Assembly (NCBI GenBank): GCA_007679095.1
Contig: VEFU01000009.1
Coordinates: 7,695-71,694 of the forward strand
DNA: 64,000 nucleotides
Direction: 5' to 3'
Source: Paenibacillus bovis
GTDB lineage: Bacteria; Bacillota; Bacilli; Bacillales; Bacillaceae_C
Shown here: piece by piece, positions 26,790 through 35,147 of the stretch
Layout: the number at the start of each line of letters is the position of its first letter
Position numbering within the stretch: the first letter of the stretch is position 1
Notes under the pieces: generated by a model
Told to the model about the DNA's origin: nothing
The model's input: the letters and a program-made list of their open reading frames with translations, nothing else
Database searches by the model: none
Translations under genes and position numbers: made by a program

Positions 26790-29380
26790 ATATTGTCAAT
26801 AAGCTAACGCTCAGACACTTGAAAGAAAATAAACGAAGAACACTCGTTACGATTATCGGTGTTATCATTTCAGTTGCCATGCTAACTGCTGTAGCGACAA
26901 TTGGGGTTTCCTTTTTAGATTTGATGAAGCGTCAAGAGATTGCAGATAATGGTGAATGGCATGTACTATACAAAAATGTGAATGAGAAACAAATAGAAGC
27001 GATAAAAAAGGATGATAATTCGAAGAAAGTAGTACTTTCTCGTGATTTAGGTTATGCCAAGTTAGAAGGTAGTGAAAATGTTTATAAACCATATTTTTTC
27101 ATAAAAGAATATAATCACCATGGTTTTAAACAATTTCCAATTGAATTAAGCTCAGGTCGTTTACCACGTTCAGCTGGTGAAGTAGTCATTTCTGATGCAA
27201 TAGCAGCAAATGCTAATGTTGAATATAAGGTAGGAGATATTTTAACGTTAGATATAGGGGAGCGTTTTGCTGATTCAGGTAATGGCAACGCCTTAAGTCA
27301 GGTCGATGCCTTGCAAGTAGACGAAGATGGGAATGTGCTAGAAACATTAACACACAAAACATCGAGAACATTTAAAATTGTGGGTATTATTGAAAGGCCA
27401 ACTTGGGAGCCTACTTGGTCACCCGGGTACACGATTATTAGTTATGTAGATGAAAACTCACTTGCAAGTGGAGACACGGTTAACGCATCTGTTGTATTAA
27501 ATAAAGTGAATAGATCGCTTTATTCACATGCTGAAGAGTTAGCTGCTGAAATACAGTTAGACAAGACATCTATCGGATATAATAGTGAACTTCTTCGATA
27601 CCATGGATTAACAAATAATGATAACTTACGGGCTACACTTTATTCCTTAACGGCAATCATTATGGCGGTCATCATTATTGGTTCTGTATCGCTTATTTAT
27701 AATGCATTTGCGATTTCCGTTTCGGAACGTTCCCGTCATTTAGGAATGCTTGCTAGTATCGGTGCTACAAAACAACAAAAGCGTAATTCTGTGTTTTTTG
27801 AAGGTGCAGTCATTGGTTTAATCAGCATACCAATTGGGATTTTTAGCGGACTGGCCGGAATTGGTATTACTTTTTATTTCATTAACACCTATATTCATGG
27901 AGCACTAAATGTATCTGAGAAATTAGCTGTAGCAGTTACACCAATGTCGATTTTAGTAGCTTGTGTTGTTTCCATCCTTACAATTTTTATATCTACTTAT
28001 ATACCTGCGAAAAGAGCATCCAAAGTATCAGCAATAGATGCTATTCGCCAATCAACAGATATAAAACTTACTGGTAAAGCTGTCAAAACGTCAAAACTAG
28101 TACGTAAGCTGTTTGGAATAGAAGCGGAATTTGGTTTAAAGAACTTAAAAAGAAATAAGCGCAGATACCAAGCAACGGTGTTTTCACTAGTGATTAGTAT
28201 CGTCCTTTTCTTAGCGGTATCGTATTTTACAGATAGTCTCAAAAAGTCATTACAGCTTTCTCAAGATGGGGTTAGTTATGATATTCAAGTATCATTCCGA
28301 GGGGAGGGGATTGATCATCAGATAGTGGACTCCATTACGTCACTTAAGAATGTAACAGGCAGCAGTATTGTGCGAGAAATGAGCTTATCTACATGGATTG
28401 AAGAAGAGGCAATTTCTAAAGAGTTAAAAGAACTTGTAGAGCAAGATAAAAGCATGCTTCAGGATGGAAAGATTAACCATTTTATTAATATGACCGCGCT
28501 CGATGATGAAAGTTTAGAAGCATATGCAAAAAAAATAGGTATCGATAAAAATCAGTTGTTCGATTCAGAACGTATTAAAGGAATTGTGATTGATACAAAT
28601 TCCTATCAAGACGCATATACTGGCAAATTTATTGAGTCCAAAGCAATCAATACAGAAGTTGGCAAAACGTTAGAGTTGTTATCTTGGAACGATGATGATG
28701 AAGAAGAGTTTGTAGATACAATGGAAATTGCAGCACTAACGGATGAACTACCGATGGGAGTAAATCAAGTTGGTGGAGCAAGCCTGAATGTTATTGTTTC
28801 CGAACAATCATTGGAAAAACTACTAGCGAATAAATATTTAAGATCTTATGCATATCTTTATTTAAACACTTCTGATCCAATGAAAACACAACAACAGATC
28901 GAGGATTTAAAAGAAAGCGGGCTATATATTTACAATGTGTATCAACGAAGGCAACAACAAGAACAAATGATTATGTTAATGTCCGTATTCACATATGGCT
29001 TCATTTTATTGATAACGGCAATTTCGATTGCGAATATCTTTAATACCATTTCAACGAGTATTTCGCTCCGTAAACGTGAATTTGCAATGCTTAAGTCAGT
29101 TGGAATGACACCAAAGGGATTCAATAAAATGATAAATTACGAAAGTGTTTTTTATGGAATGAAATCATTACTTTACGGATTACCAATCAGTATCCTTGTT
29201 ATGTATTTAATTCATAGATCTATGATGAACACGTTTAGTTATCAGTTTGAATTACCTTGGTTAAGCATACTATATGTTATTGTTGCAGTCTTTTTCATTG
29301 TAGGGTCTGCAATGCTCTACTCTAGCACTAAAGTGAAAAAAGAAAATATTATTGATGCGTTAAAACAAGAAAGTATATAA
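26786..29380 (+). CDS. FtsX-like ABC permease (two-module)
   Basis: 864 aa. Two MacB/FtsX-like modules: TM at about 20-40, extracytoplasmic domain to about 285, then three TMs (about 285-305, 335-360, 380-410) with the cytoplasmic EFxKRAS-like coupling segment SERSRHLGMLASIGATKQQKRNSVFFEGAVIGL; then a second set with TM at about 465-485, a large outside domain, and three TMs at about 735-855 with SLRKREFAMLKSVGMTPKGFNKM. This is the architecture of long FtsX permeases in peptide-antibiotic resistance or envelope-stress systems rather than the 10-TM BceB type. With the two-component genes upstream it forms a sensing/detoxification module; the ligand is unknown. Confidence 0.88.
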   Translation: MNIVNKLTLRHLKENKRRTLVTIIGVIISVAMLTAVATIGVSFLDLMKRQEIADNGEWHVLYKNVNEKQIEAIKKDDNSKKVVLSRDLGYAKLEGSENVYKPYFFIKEYNHHGFKQFPIELSSGRLPRSAGEVVISDAIAANANVEYKVGDILTLDIGERFADSGNGNALSQVDALQVDEDGNVLETLTHKTSRTFKIVGIIERPTWEPTWSPGYTIISYVDENSLASGDTVNASVVLNKVNRSLYSHAEELAAEIQLDKTSIGYNSELLRYHGLTNNDNLRATLYSLTAIIMAVIIIGSVSLIYNAFAISVSERSRHLGMLASIGATKQQKRNSVFFEGAVIGLISIPIGIFSGLAGIGITFYFINTYIHGALNVSEKLAVAVTPMSILVACVVSILTIFISTYIPAKRASKVSAIDAIRQSTDIKLTGKAVKTSKLVRKLFGIEAEFGLKNLKRNKRRYQATVFSLVISIVLFLAVSYFTDSLKKSLQLSQDGVSYDIQVSFRGEGIDHQIVDSITSLKNVTGSSIVREMSLSTWIEEEAISKELKELVEQDKSMLQDGKINHFINMTALDDESLEAYAKKIGIDKNQLFDSERIKGIVIDTNSYQDAYTGKFIESKAINTEVGKTLELLSWNDDDEEEFVDTMEIAALTDELPMGVNQVGGASLNVIVSEQSLEKLLANKYLRSYAYLYLNTSDPMKTQQQIEDLKESGLYIYNVYQRRQQQEQMIMLMSVFTYGFILLITAISIANIFNTISTSISLRKREFAMLKSVGMTPKGFNKMINYESVFYGMKSLLYGLPISILVMYLIHRSMMNTFSYQFELPWLSILYVIVAVFFIVGSAMLYSSTKVKKENIIDALKQESI

Positions 29381-29425
29381 AATGGCAAAACAGGCTTCCA
29401 ATATGGTGGCCTGTTTGCATTTTAT
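29381..29425 (+). terminator. terminator of the ABC operon
   Basis: Stem AATGGCAAAACAGGC / GCCTGTTTGCATTTT around a 13-nt loop, T-rich 3' arm. Confidence 0.8.
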
Positions 29426-29475
29426 GAAACTATTTGGAATAACCATTCGTACGTATGATAGCGGAGGTGGAGAAA

Positions 29476-30735
29476 ATGAGTAAAAGTGTACAGCAATGGG
29501 AGAATGAACTTAAATCACATTGGGGTTTGAATGATTTTGAGTTGCGACATTCAACCATTCATCGTGAAGTTTCCCCGATTAAAACGACTGAATATAAATT
29601 AGATATGGAATGGTTTCCTCCTGGAACGGAGATGGAGGATGACTTGAATCCCCCGGGAACTGTTGCTACTACTGTGAATTTAACTAATGGTGTGTTAACT
29701 AGTTTTATTGTAGTCATGAGCGAAGACCACAGAGAGAATCCGCCTATCTTACCTAGTTCTAATTTGAATGATGTAGTTGCTTGGATAGAGTTACAAACAG
29801 GTTTAAAGTATAAGGTGGATTTCCAGTATAAGCGTAAAAAAACAGAAGATAATGGTGAAGAATATTTATTTATTGCTGTTTTAAATGGAAAAAAAGTATC
29901 TCCAGGTGGCTGGATAGAAATAAAAGTGAATGAAGCAGGAAGCATTGTTTTCTATTCATTGTACGGATATTTCCCAGCATTTTATCCTCCAATTGGAATC
30001 GAAGAGAGTCCAAAACTGAACGATTTATATGTAAAAGAGGTAATAAAACAACAGGTTATATTATTTGGAACGTTAGAAGAAGAGTACAAGCTTTTATATG
30101 GGGTAGAGGAAACATTTGTAGATGGAGTGGAGTTGCCGCGACAGGATGAATTAATTATTCGTTGGGAAGAAACCGATCCACCAGTAGATGTGGAAATAAC
30201 AGATCAATATATCGGTGAAGATTGGGATGACTTTCGCATATCACAAACCATAACAGAAGAGGAGATAGCTAATAATATAGCTCATCCTGACACCTTACCA
30301 ATTACAGTTGAGGAAAAACAAGCATGTATTCATTTAGTTACGAACTATATACGTAATAGTCGTCCACATCAAAATGGAGAATGGAAAATAGAGAAGTTTG
30401 AGCGGGATTATGGGGATATTTATATGGAAGTAGTTCCAGTAAGTACGTTAGATCGAATCACAGATAAATTGAAAATTACTTATAACCATGAAAAAGGTGC
30501 TATCTTGAGTGTGCTCGATAAAAAGGAGATGTTCAGCCGATTTATGGACTTACCCGCGCCCCCATTAGAGCAAATCAGCATTTCACAAGAGCAAGCAATT
30601 GCTATTCTAGAAGAAGACATTTATTTTGAAGAACACTACGTCTATGATATCGAACGAAAAAAATTAAAGCTAATGTACAAAATAGATTGCGATTCATTTG
30701 TAAACGCAGTAACAGGAGAGAAGTTTAGTAGTTAA
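29476..30735 (+). CDS. protein of unknown function with PepSY/YcdB-like tail
   Basis: 419 aa, soluble, acidic, no signal peptide. I do not recognise it firmly. Three internal similar blocks can be suspected: each ends with a stretch like YKLDMEWFPPGTE, IRWEETDPPVDVE and LKITYNHEKGAILSV, and has an alpha segment before it (VAWIELQTGLKY, ACIHLVTNYIRN, QAIAILEEDIYF). The end LMYKIDCDSFVNAVTGEKF resembles the closing strand of PepSY/YcdB (DUF4901)-type repeats. The start is the ATG at 29476 because GGAGGTGG directly precedes it; an ATG at 29455 would place the RBS inside the gene. Own promoter region, no operon partner. Confidence 0.7.
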   Translation: MSKSVQQWENELKSHWGLNDFELRHSTIHREVSPIKTTEYKLDMEWFPPGTEMEDDLNPPGTVATTVNLTNGVLTSFIVVMSEDHRENPPILPSSNLNDVVAWIELQTGLKYKVDFQYKRKKTEDNGEEYLFIAVLNGKKVSPGGWIEIKVNEAGSIVFYSLYGYFPAFYPPIGIEESPKLNDLYVKEVIKQQVILFGTLEEEYKLLYGVEETFVDGVELPRQDELIIRWEETDPPVDVEITDQYIGEDWDDFRISQTITEEEIANNIAHPDTLPITVEEKQACIHLVTNYIRNSRPHQNGEWKIEKFERDYGDIYMEVVPVSTLDRITDKLKITYNHEKGAILSVLDKKEMFSRFMDLPAPPLEQISISQEQAIAILEEDIYFEEHYVYDIERKKLKLMYKIDCDSFVNAVTGEKFSS

Positions 30736-30858
30736 ATATGTTGTGTTGGTATAGGTGTTTACAAGGAAGAAAACTGTAGTAAATGTGAGTTGTGTTTTCG
30801 TGACTGTGGGGGATATGCGTTCGTGCGAGGGTTATTTGTGGTTTTGTAATGAGATATT

Positions 30859-31540
30859 CGCGATAATGGAGCTTGTTTTCGCGGAAACGAGGTTATTCTC
30901 GGGATAATGGAGAGTTTTCTCGCAATTATGGGGGGATTCTCGTGATTATGAGGATATTCTCGCGATTAAAGGATTATATTCGCGATTATGAGGTTATTCT
31001 CGCGATTATGAGGTTATTCTCGCGATTAAAGGATTATATTCGCGATTATGAGGATATTCTCGCGATTATGAGGTTATTCTCGCGATTAAAGGATTATATT
31101 CGTGATTATGAGGATATTCTCGTGATTATGAGGATATTCTCGTGATTAAAGGATTATATTCGCGATTATGAGGTTATTCTCGCGATTAAAGGATTATATT
31201 CGCGATAATGAGGATATTCTCGTGATTATGAGGTTATTCTCGCGATTATGTGATTATTCTCGCGATTAAAGGATTATATTCGCGATTATGAGGTTATTCT
31301 CGCGATTATGAGGATATTCTCGCGATTATGAGGATATTCTCGTGATTATGAGGTTATTCTCGCGATTATGAGGTTATTCTCACGATTATGAGGATATTCT
31401 CGCGATTATGAGGATGTTCTCGCGATTATGAGGATATTCTCGTGATTATGAGGATATTCTCGTGATTATGAGGATATTCTCGTGATTATGAGGTTATTCT
31501 CGCGGTTATGAGGTTATTCTCGCGATTATGAGATTATATA
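30859..31540. repeat. 20-bp tandem array, about 34 units
   Basis: From 30921 to 31540 the sequence is 31 exact-length 20-bp units in perfect register; three degenerate units precede it. Unit A is CGCGATTATGAGGWTATTCT, unit B is CGCGATTAAAGGATTATATT. In 30961-31140 the order B-A-A makes a 60-bp higher-order repeat three times. Nearly every unit junction carries the palindrome TCGCGA or its variant TCGTGA. An apparent 90-codon frame at 30873 is a by-product of periodicity. It lies between an unknown gene and bshB2. Confidence 0.95.
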
Positions 31541-31615
31541 CTCGAAACCAGTAGAATTACTCGTGCAATCGAGTGAAGTGGAGGGGTCCTCACAAAAACT
31601 ATGGGATACAGACGC

Positions 31616-31656
31616 AAAAAAATCTGCATGGAATAGTAATCCGTGCAGATTTTTTA
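31616..31656. terminator. bidirectional terminator of bshB2
   Basis: Stem AAAAAAATCTGCA.GG / CC.TGCAGATTTTTT: A run and T run on opposite sides, so it works in both directions. It overlaps the bshB2 stop region. Confidence 0.9.
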
Positions 31657-32340
31657 TTATAAGACTTTATCATTATCCCAATCATACGTCCAGAAGCGTT
31701 CTTTTTTCCAATGGGCGAGTAAGTCAGGATTGTCATCGGATATTTGTTTTTCCATATCAGCAAGCATCCATGCTGTTTGTGAGATGTGGGCTTTTAATGC
31801 ACCAAGCTTTTGTTCCCAAGCATCACTAACATCATGAACGATATCTGCTGGGCCAATTTCTGCTTCATGACCTTTCGAGAATGCAACACAATGCAGTTTC
31901 GGGCGTTTTTCGATAGGTAATCTGCGAACTGCCCGGACAACGGCACGTCCAGTAGCTTCATGATCTGGGTGAACAGAATATCCAGGGTAAAAAGTGATGA
32001 CAAGTGATGGATTTAATTCTTCAATTAAGCCAAATACCATATTGGCTAGAGCTTGATCATTTTCAAATTCTAGTGTTTTATCACGATAACCCATCATTCG
32101 TAAGTCGGTAATTCCCATTGCTTTTGCAGCAGCTTCTAACTCTGCCTTTCGCACTTTTGGAAGTGATTCTCGTGTAGCAAATGGAGGGTTACCAAGGTTT
32201 CTTCCCATCTCTCCGAGTGTTAAGCACGCATATGTTACAGGTGTTCCATTTTTTATATGGCTCGCGATTGTCCCAGATACACCGAAAGCTTCGTCATCGG
32301 GATGAGGAAATACAACTAATACATGGCGTTCTTTTTCCAT
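31657..32340 (-). CDS. bshB2: bacillithiol biosynthesis deacetylase BshB2
   Basis: 227 aa. Zn-dependent LmbE/PIG-L deacetylase; removes acetyl from GlcNAc-malate (or bacillithiol conjugates) in bacillithiol synthesis/recycling in the cytosol. Seen: PHPDDEAFGVSG (about 11-22) with metal ligands His-Pro-Asp-Asp, catalytic/ligand His in HPDHEATGR, ending with KKERFWTYDW. Matches B. subtilis YojG (BshB2) in length. The start is the ATG at 32340, with AAAGGAG upstream. Paired with yojF just as in B. subtilis. Confidence 0.93.
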   Translation of the reverse strand: MEKERHVLVVFPHPDDEAFGVSGTIASHIKNGTPVTYACLTLGEMGRNLGNPPFATRESLPKVRKAELEAAAKAMGITDLRMMGYRDKTLEFENDQALANMVFGLIEELNPSLVITFYPGYSVHPDHEATGRAVVRAVRRLPIEKRPKLHCVAFSKGHEAEIGPADIVHDVSDAWEQKLGALKAHISQTAWMLADMEKQISDDNPDLLAHWKKERFWTYDWDNDKVL

Positions 32341-32365
32341 TAAAGTAACTCCTTTCCTTCCTCGT

Positions 32366-32713
32366 TTATTCAAACGGCGTCTTACTGATCTCCAAAGCAA
32401 CGGCTAGTTTTCCATCAAAGCCGTGTCCTGCAAGAAGAAGTCTACCTAATTCATCTACTTCATAATGGGTAAGACCCTCTGCGTAAATCCAGCCAATTGG
32501 AAGTTTTAAGCCGACACGAAACGGTCCATCGCCAACAATTTTTCCGTGTTCATAGCTAACTTGCGCATTACGAATAAATGCTCCCGCTGAAAAAAATGAT
32601 TCATCATTATGGGCTGCATATGCTCCATTAGTCGTTTCTAAATGTATGTAAACAGTCTCTCCAGCAAAGTCATTAATCAATTGCTGTACTTTATTAACAT
32701 TAATAACCTCCAT
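32366..32713 (-). CDS. yojF: YojF family protein (DUF1806)
   Basis: 115 aa. Matches YojF: VQQLINDFAGETVYIHLETTNGAYAAH, AFIRNAQVSYEHGKI, GPFRVGLKLPIGWIYAEGLTHYE, ending DGKLAVALEISKTPFE. In B. subtilis yojF precedes bshB2, and the same order and direction hold here with a 25-bp gap. A small soluble beta protein; function unknown, inferred to relate to bacillithiol. GGAGG-like RBS before the ATG. Confidence 0.92.
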   Translation of the reverse strand: MEVINVNKVQQLINDFAGETVYIHLETTNGAYAAHNDESFFSAGAFIRNAQVSYEHGKIVGDGPFRVGLKLPIGWIYAEGLTHYEVDELGRLLLAGHGFDGKLAVALEISKTPFE

Positions 32714-32859
32714 GACAAATGCCTCCTTCCATATGAAAGCTAATATTATTTTACTAAAAATTACAGGAGATTACGATTTAAAAGTTTTATACAATGCTGA
32801 GGAATTTCATAAGTGGGATAGTGGTAATAGTTTTTCTCTTGACCGATACTGTACTCATA

Positions 32860-33720
32860 TCTTTACACAATGGTCGAGAGAACACTCGTCATGACGGTTT
32901 TAATAAGAGAACCCCCTCACAATCGTCGAGAGAACGTTCCTCACGACAGATTTCATGAGGTCAGTAGTACATATTGGTTGAGAGGCTGTCCGTCAAGACG
33001 AATTCATTGAGGGAAGCATCTCATAATGGTCGAGAGAACGCTTGTCACGACGTTTTCAAAGGGAATAGCAACACACAATGGTTGAGAGAAGGTTGCTCAA
33101 GACGGATACACTAAGTTGAGAACCTGGAAATAGTCGAGAGACCGTCTGTCACGATGTTTTCAGATGGAGAACCCCCACAAAATCGTTGAGAGACCGCCCT
33201 TCAAGACGAATTCATTGAGGGAAGCATCTCATAATGGTTGAGAGAACGTTCGTCACGACGTTTTCAAAGGGAATAGCAAAACACAATGGTTGAGAGAAGG
33301 TTGCTCAAGACGGATACACTAAGTTGAGAACCTGGAAATAGTCGAGAGACCGTCTGTCACGATGTTTTCAGATGGAGAACCCCCACAAAATCGTTGAGAG
33401 ACCGCCCTTCAAGACGAATTCATTGAGGGAAGCATCTCATAATGGTCGAGAGAACGCTTGTCAAGACGATTTCAGAGGGAGTATCTTCACAAAATGATCG
33501 AGAGAACGTTCGTCAAGACGAATTCATTGAGGGAAGCATCTCATAATCGTCGAAAGAATGGTTGTCACGACGAATTAAACTAAAAAATTCCGCGAAATGG
33601 TCGAGAGAACACTCGTCACGACGTTTTCAATGAGAGAAGCCATTCACAATCGTCGAGAGACCGCTCGTAACGACAAATTCCATGAAGACACCAGCACAAA
33701 TTCGATGAGAAGCCTTCCCT
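32860..33720. repeat. second 52-bp-period tandem array (16-17 units)
   Basis: The motif GT(C/T)GAGAG recurs at 32873, 32925, 32977, 33029, 33081, 33133, 33185, 33237, 33289, 33341, 33393, 33445, 33497, 33549, 33601 and 33653, always 52 bp apart, with a decayed unit near 33705. Each unit is GTCGAGAGAACGxTCGTCACGAC plus a ~29-bp spacer; outer GTCG/CGAC and inner GAG/CTC can pair. A block of four units (208 bp) starting at 33113 is repeated almost exactly at 33321. Not coding (52 is not a multiple of 3). Confidence 0.95.
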
Positions 33721-33805
33721 CTAGACTGACGTACAGTGAAAAGGAGCTGACATTAGTTTAGAGGTAAAAAAACTCAAACAAGAAGTACATTAGACACTAA
33801 CAGAC

Positions 33806-33846
33806 GAACAAAAACCCAGCAGTGCTGATAACACTTACTGGGTCTG
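33806..33846 (-). terminator. pdxK terminator
   Basis: On the minus strand CCCAGTAAGTG / CACTGCTGGG with the tail TTTTTG; directly after the pdxK stop. Confidence 0.8.
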
Positions 33847-33849
33847 GTT

Positions 33850-34671
33850 TTATTTTTTCGCGTTGCCTACAAATTCGTTATATGCGCCATGTTTTACAGG
33901 TCCAACATATTCGTTTAGTTTCCAACCGTGTTCAATGGCAGCTGTGACGAATTCTTTTGCTGCTGAAACTGCTTCTTTTACAGATTTTCCTTTTGCTAAG
34001 TTAGCGGTAATTGCTGCAGCAAATGTACAGCCGGCGCCGTGGTTGTATGTTGTTTCTAGTTTTTCTTTTTCTAATAAAACAAATTCTTGTCCATCATAGA
34101 AAAGGTCGACTGCTTTGTCATAGTTTAAGCCTTTTCCACCTTTTATGACAACATTTTTTGCACCTTGGTCTAAAATTTTCACAGCAGCTTCTTTCATATC
34201 GTCAATTGTTTTTATTGGGCCTGTTTTCGCTAGTTGCCATGCTTCAAATAAATTTGGAGTTACAATTGTTGCACGTGGCAATAACAATTCACGCATTGCT
34301 TCTGTGTTTTCGGGTTGTAGTACCTCGTCTTCTCCTTTACAAACCATTACAGGGTCAATCACGACTTTATCAAGTTTGTGTTCATCGATTTTACGAGCAC
34401 CTAGTTCAATAATATCCACAGATCCAAGCATTCCTGTTTTCATTGCATCGATGCCAACTGAAAGGATGGTATTTAATTGTTGTTCTACGATATCAACGTC
34501 AATTGGAAAAACGCCATGGCTCCAATTGTTTTCTGGATCCATCGTTACGATTGACGTTAGAGCGTTCATACCATAAACGCCATTTTCTTGGAATGTTTTT
34601 AAATCTGCTTGTATACCTGCACCACCGCTAGAATCAGAACCAGCAAGTGTTAATACTTTTTTCATTGTCAT
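33850..34671 (-). CDS. pdxK: pyridoxine/pyridoxal (hydroxymethylpyrimidine) kinase
   Basis: 273 aa. ThiD-type ribokinase-fold kinase. Matches B. subtilis PdxK closely ([69 protein letters not shown]). It phosphorylates pyridoxal/pyridoxine and can act on HMP. Seen: substrate site GSDSSGGAG (about 10-18), ATP/anion hole [11 protein letters not shown] with the catalytic Cys/Asp-region. The start is the ATG at 34671 behind GGGAGG. Monocistronic; own terminator beside the 52-bp array. Confidence 0.92.
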   Translation of the reverse strand: MTMKKVLTLAGSDSSGGAGIQADLKTFQENGVYGMNALTSIVTMDPENNWSHGVFPIDVDIVEQQLNTILSVGIDAMKTGMLGSVDIIELGARKIDEHKLDKVVIDPVMVCKGEDEVLQPENTEAMRELLLPRATIVTPNLFEAWQLAKTGPIKTIDDMKEAAVKILDQGAKNVVIKGGKGLNYDKAVDLFYDGQEFVLLEKEKLETTYNHGAGCTFAAAITANLAKGKSVKEAVSAAKEFVTAAIEHGWKLNEYVGPVKHGAYNEFVGNAKK

Positions 34672-34782
34672 TACAGTTGCCTCCCAGTTGAAATTTAACT
34701 TAAGTTTAGAATATACCAATTAATTACTAAAGAAAAGTAATAAATACTACCTATTTTAACCAAGAAAACGCTTAAAAATTGC

Positions 34783-34811
34783 TTTACAATAATGAAACGC
34801 CAATGTAAACT
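34783..34811 (+). promoter_or_regulatory. SigA-like promoter of a small transcription unit
   Basis: TTTACA (34783-34788), 17-nt spacer, TAAACT (34806-34811). It is 43 bp upstream of a 22-codon ORF with a strong SD. Confidence 0.5.
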
Positions 34812-34853
34812 GAAATTGTAAAATTTTACTGATTTTCCAAGGGGGAGTGTCGC

Positions 34854-34922
34854 ATGAGCATCATTCATATGTTTTGCGAAGATAATTTAATAATACCCTT
34901 AAGGAAATTAGTATGGAATTGA
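34854..34922 (+). CDS. candidate 22-aa small protein
   Basis: ATG at 34854 with GGGGGAG 6 nt upstream. Peptide: MSIIHMFCEDNLIIPLRKLV then WN. No homologue recognised. Supported by a promoter-like pair upstream and a hairpin/T-run at 34983-35012. A second SD-like copy (TTTTCCAGGGGGAATGTG, 34932) follows the ORF and mimics the first, without a start codon in range. Could be a short peptide gene or a small RNA; evidence is only structural. Confidence 0.4.
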   Translation: MSIIHMFCEDNLIIPLRKLVWN

Positions 34923-34982
34923 TATAGGTCTATTTTCCAGGGGGAATGTGTAGCTCACGGTTATTAATAACAAAATGTAAAA

Positions 34983-35012
34983 GCGCCAGCCGCTGTGGGC
35001 GGTTATTTTTTA
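34983..35012 (+). terminator. terminator of the small transcription unit
   Basis: GCGCCAGCCGC / GTGGGCGG hairpin, then TTATTTTTTATG. It also lies 27 bp before the rsgA-like fragment. Confidence 0.65.
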
Positions 35013-35038
35013 TGTAAAAATATCATTGGAGGATAGAC

Positions 35039-35147
35039 ATGAATTTAGAAACATTAGGTTGGGGACCTTTTTTTGAAGCAGAGTTTACAGAATACAAAGA
35101 TGAAGGATATGCAGTAGGGAGAGTATCATTAGAACATAAACGTTTAT
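35039..35147 (+). pseudogene. rsgA-like gene, N-terminal fragment cut by the TnpB element
   Basis: ATG with GGAGG at normal spacing, then MNLETLGWGPFFEAEFTEYK and DEGYAVGRVSLEHKRL. This is the typical start of the long-form ribosome small-subunit GTPase RsgA (OB-fold start). After codon ~36 the frame enters the left end of the TnpB element and becomes unrelated. The remainder of rsgA is not found downstream of the element, so the gene is dead or was already broken. A functional copy should exist elsewhere (inference). Confidence 0.75.

Noticed and set aside
30873-31145. 90-codon open frame in the 20-bp array
   Set aside because: It exists only because the repeat period does not produce stops in one frame for a while; it breaks at unit variants and has no RBS.
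32712-32894. 60-codon frame opposite the yojF start
   Set aside because: It starts on the divergent side of the yojF RBS and runs into the 52-bp array; codon content is unlike a gene.
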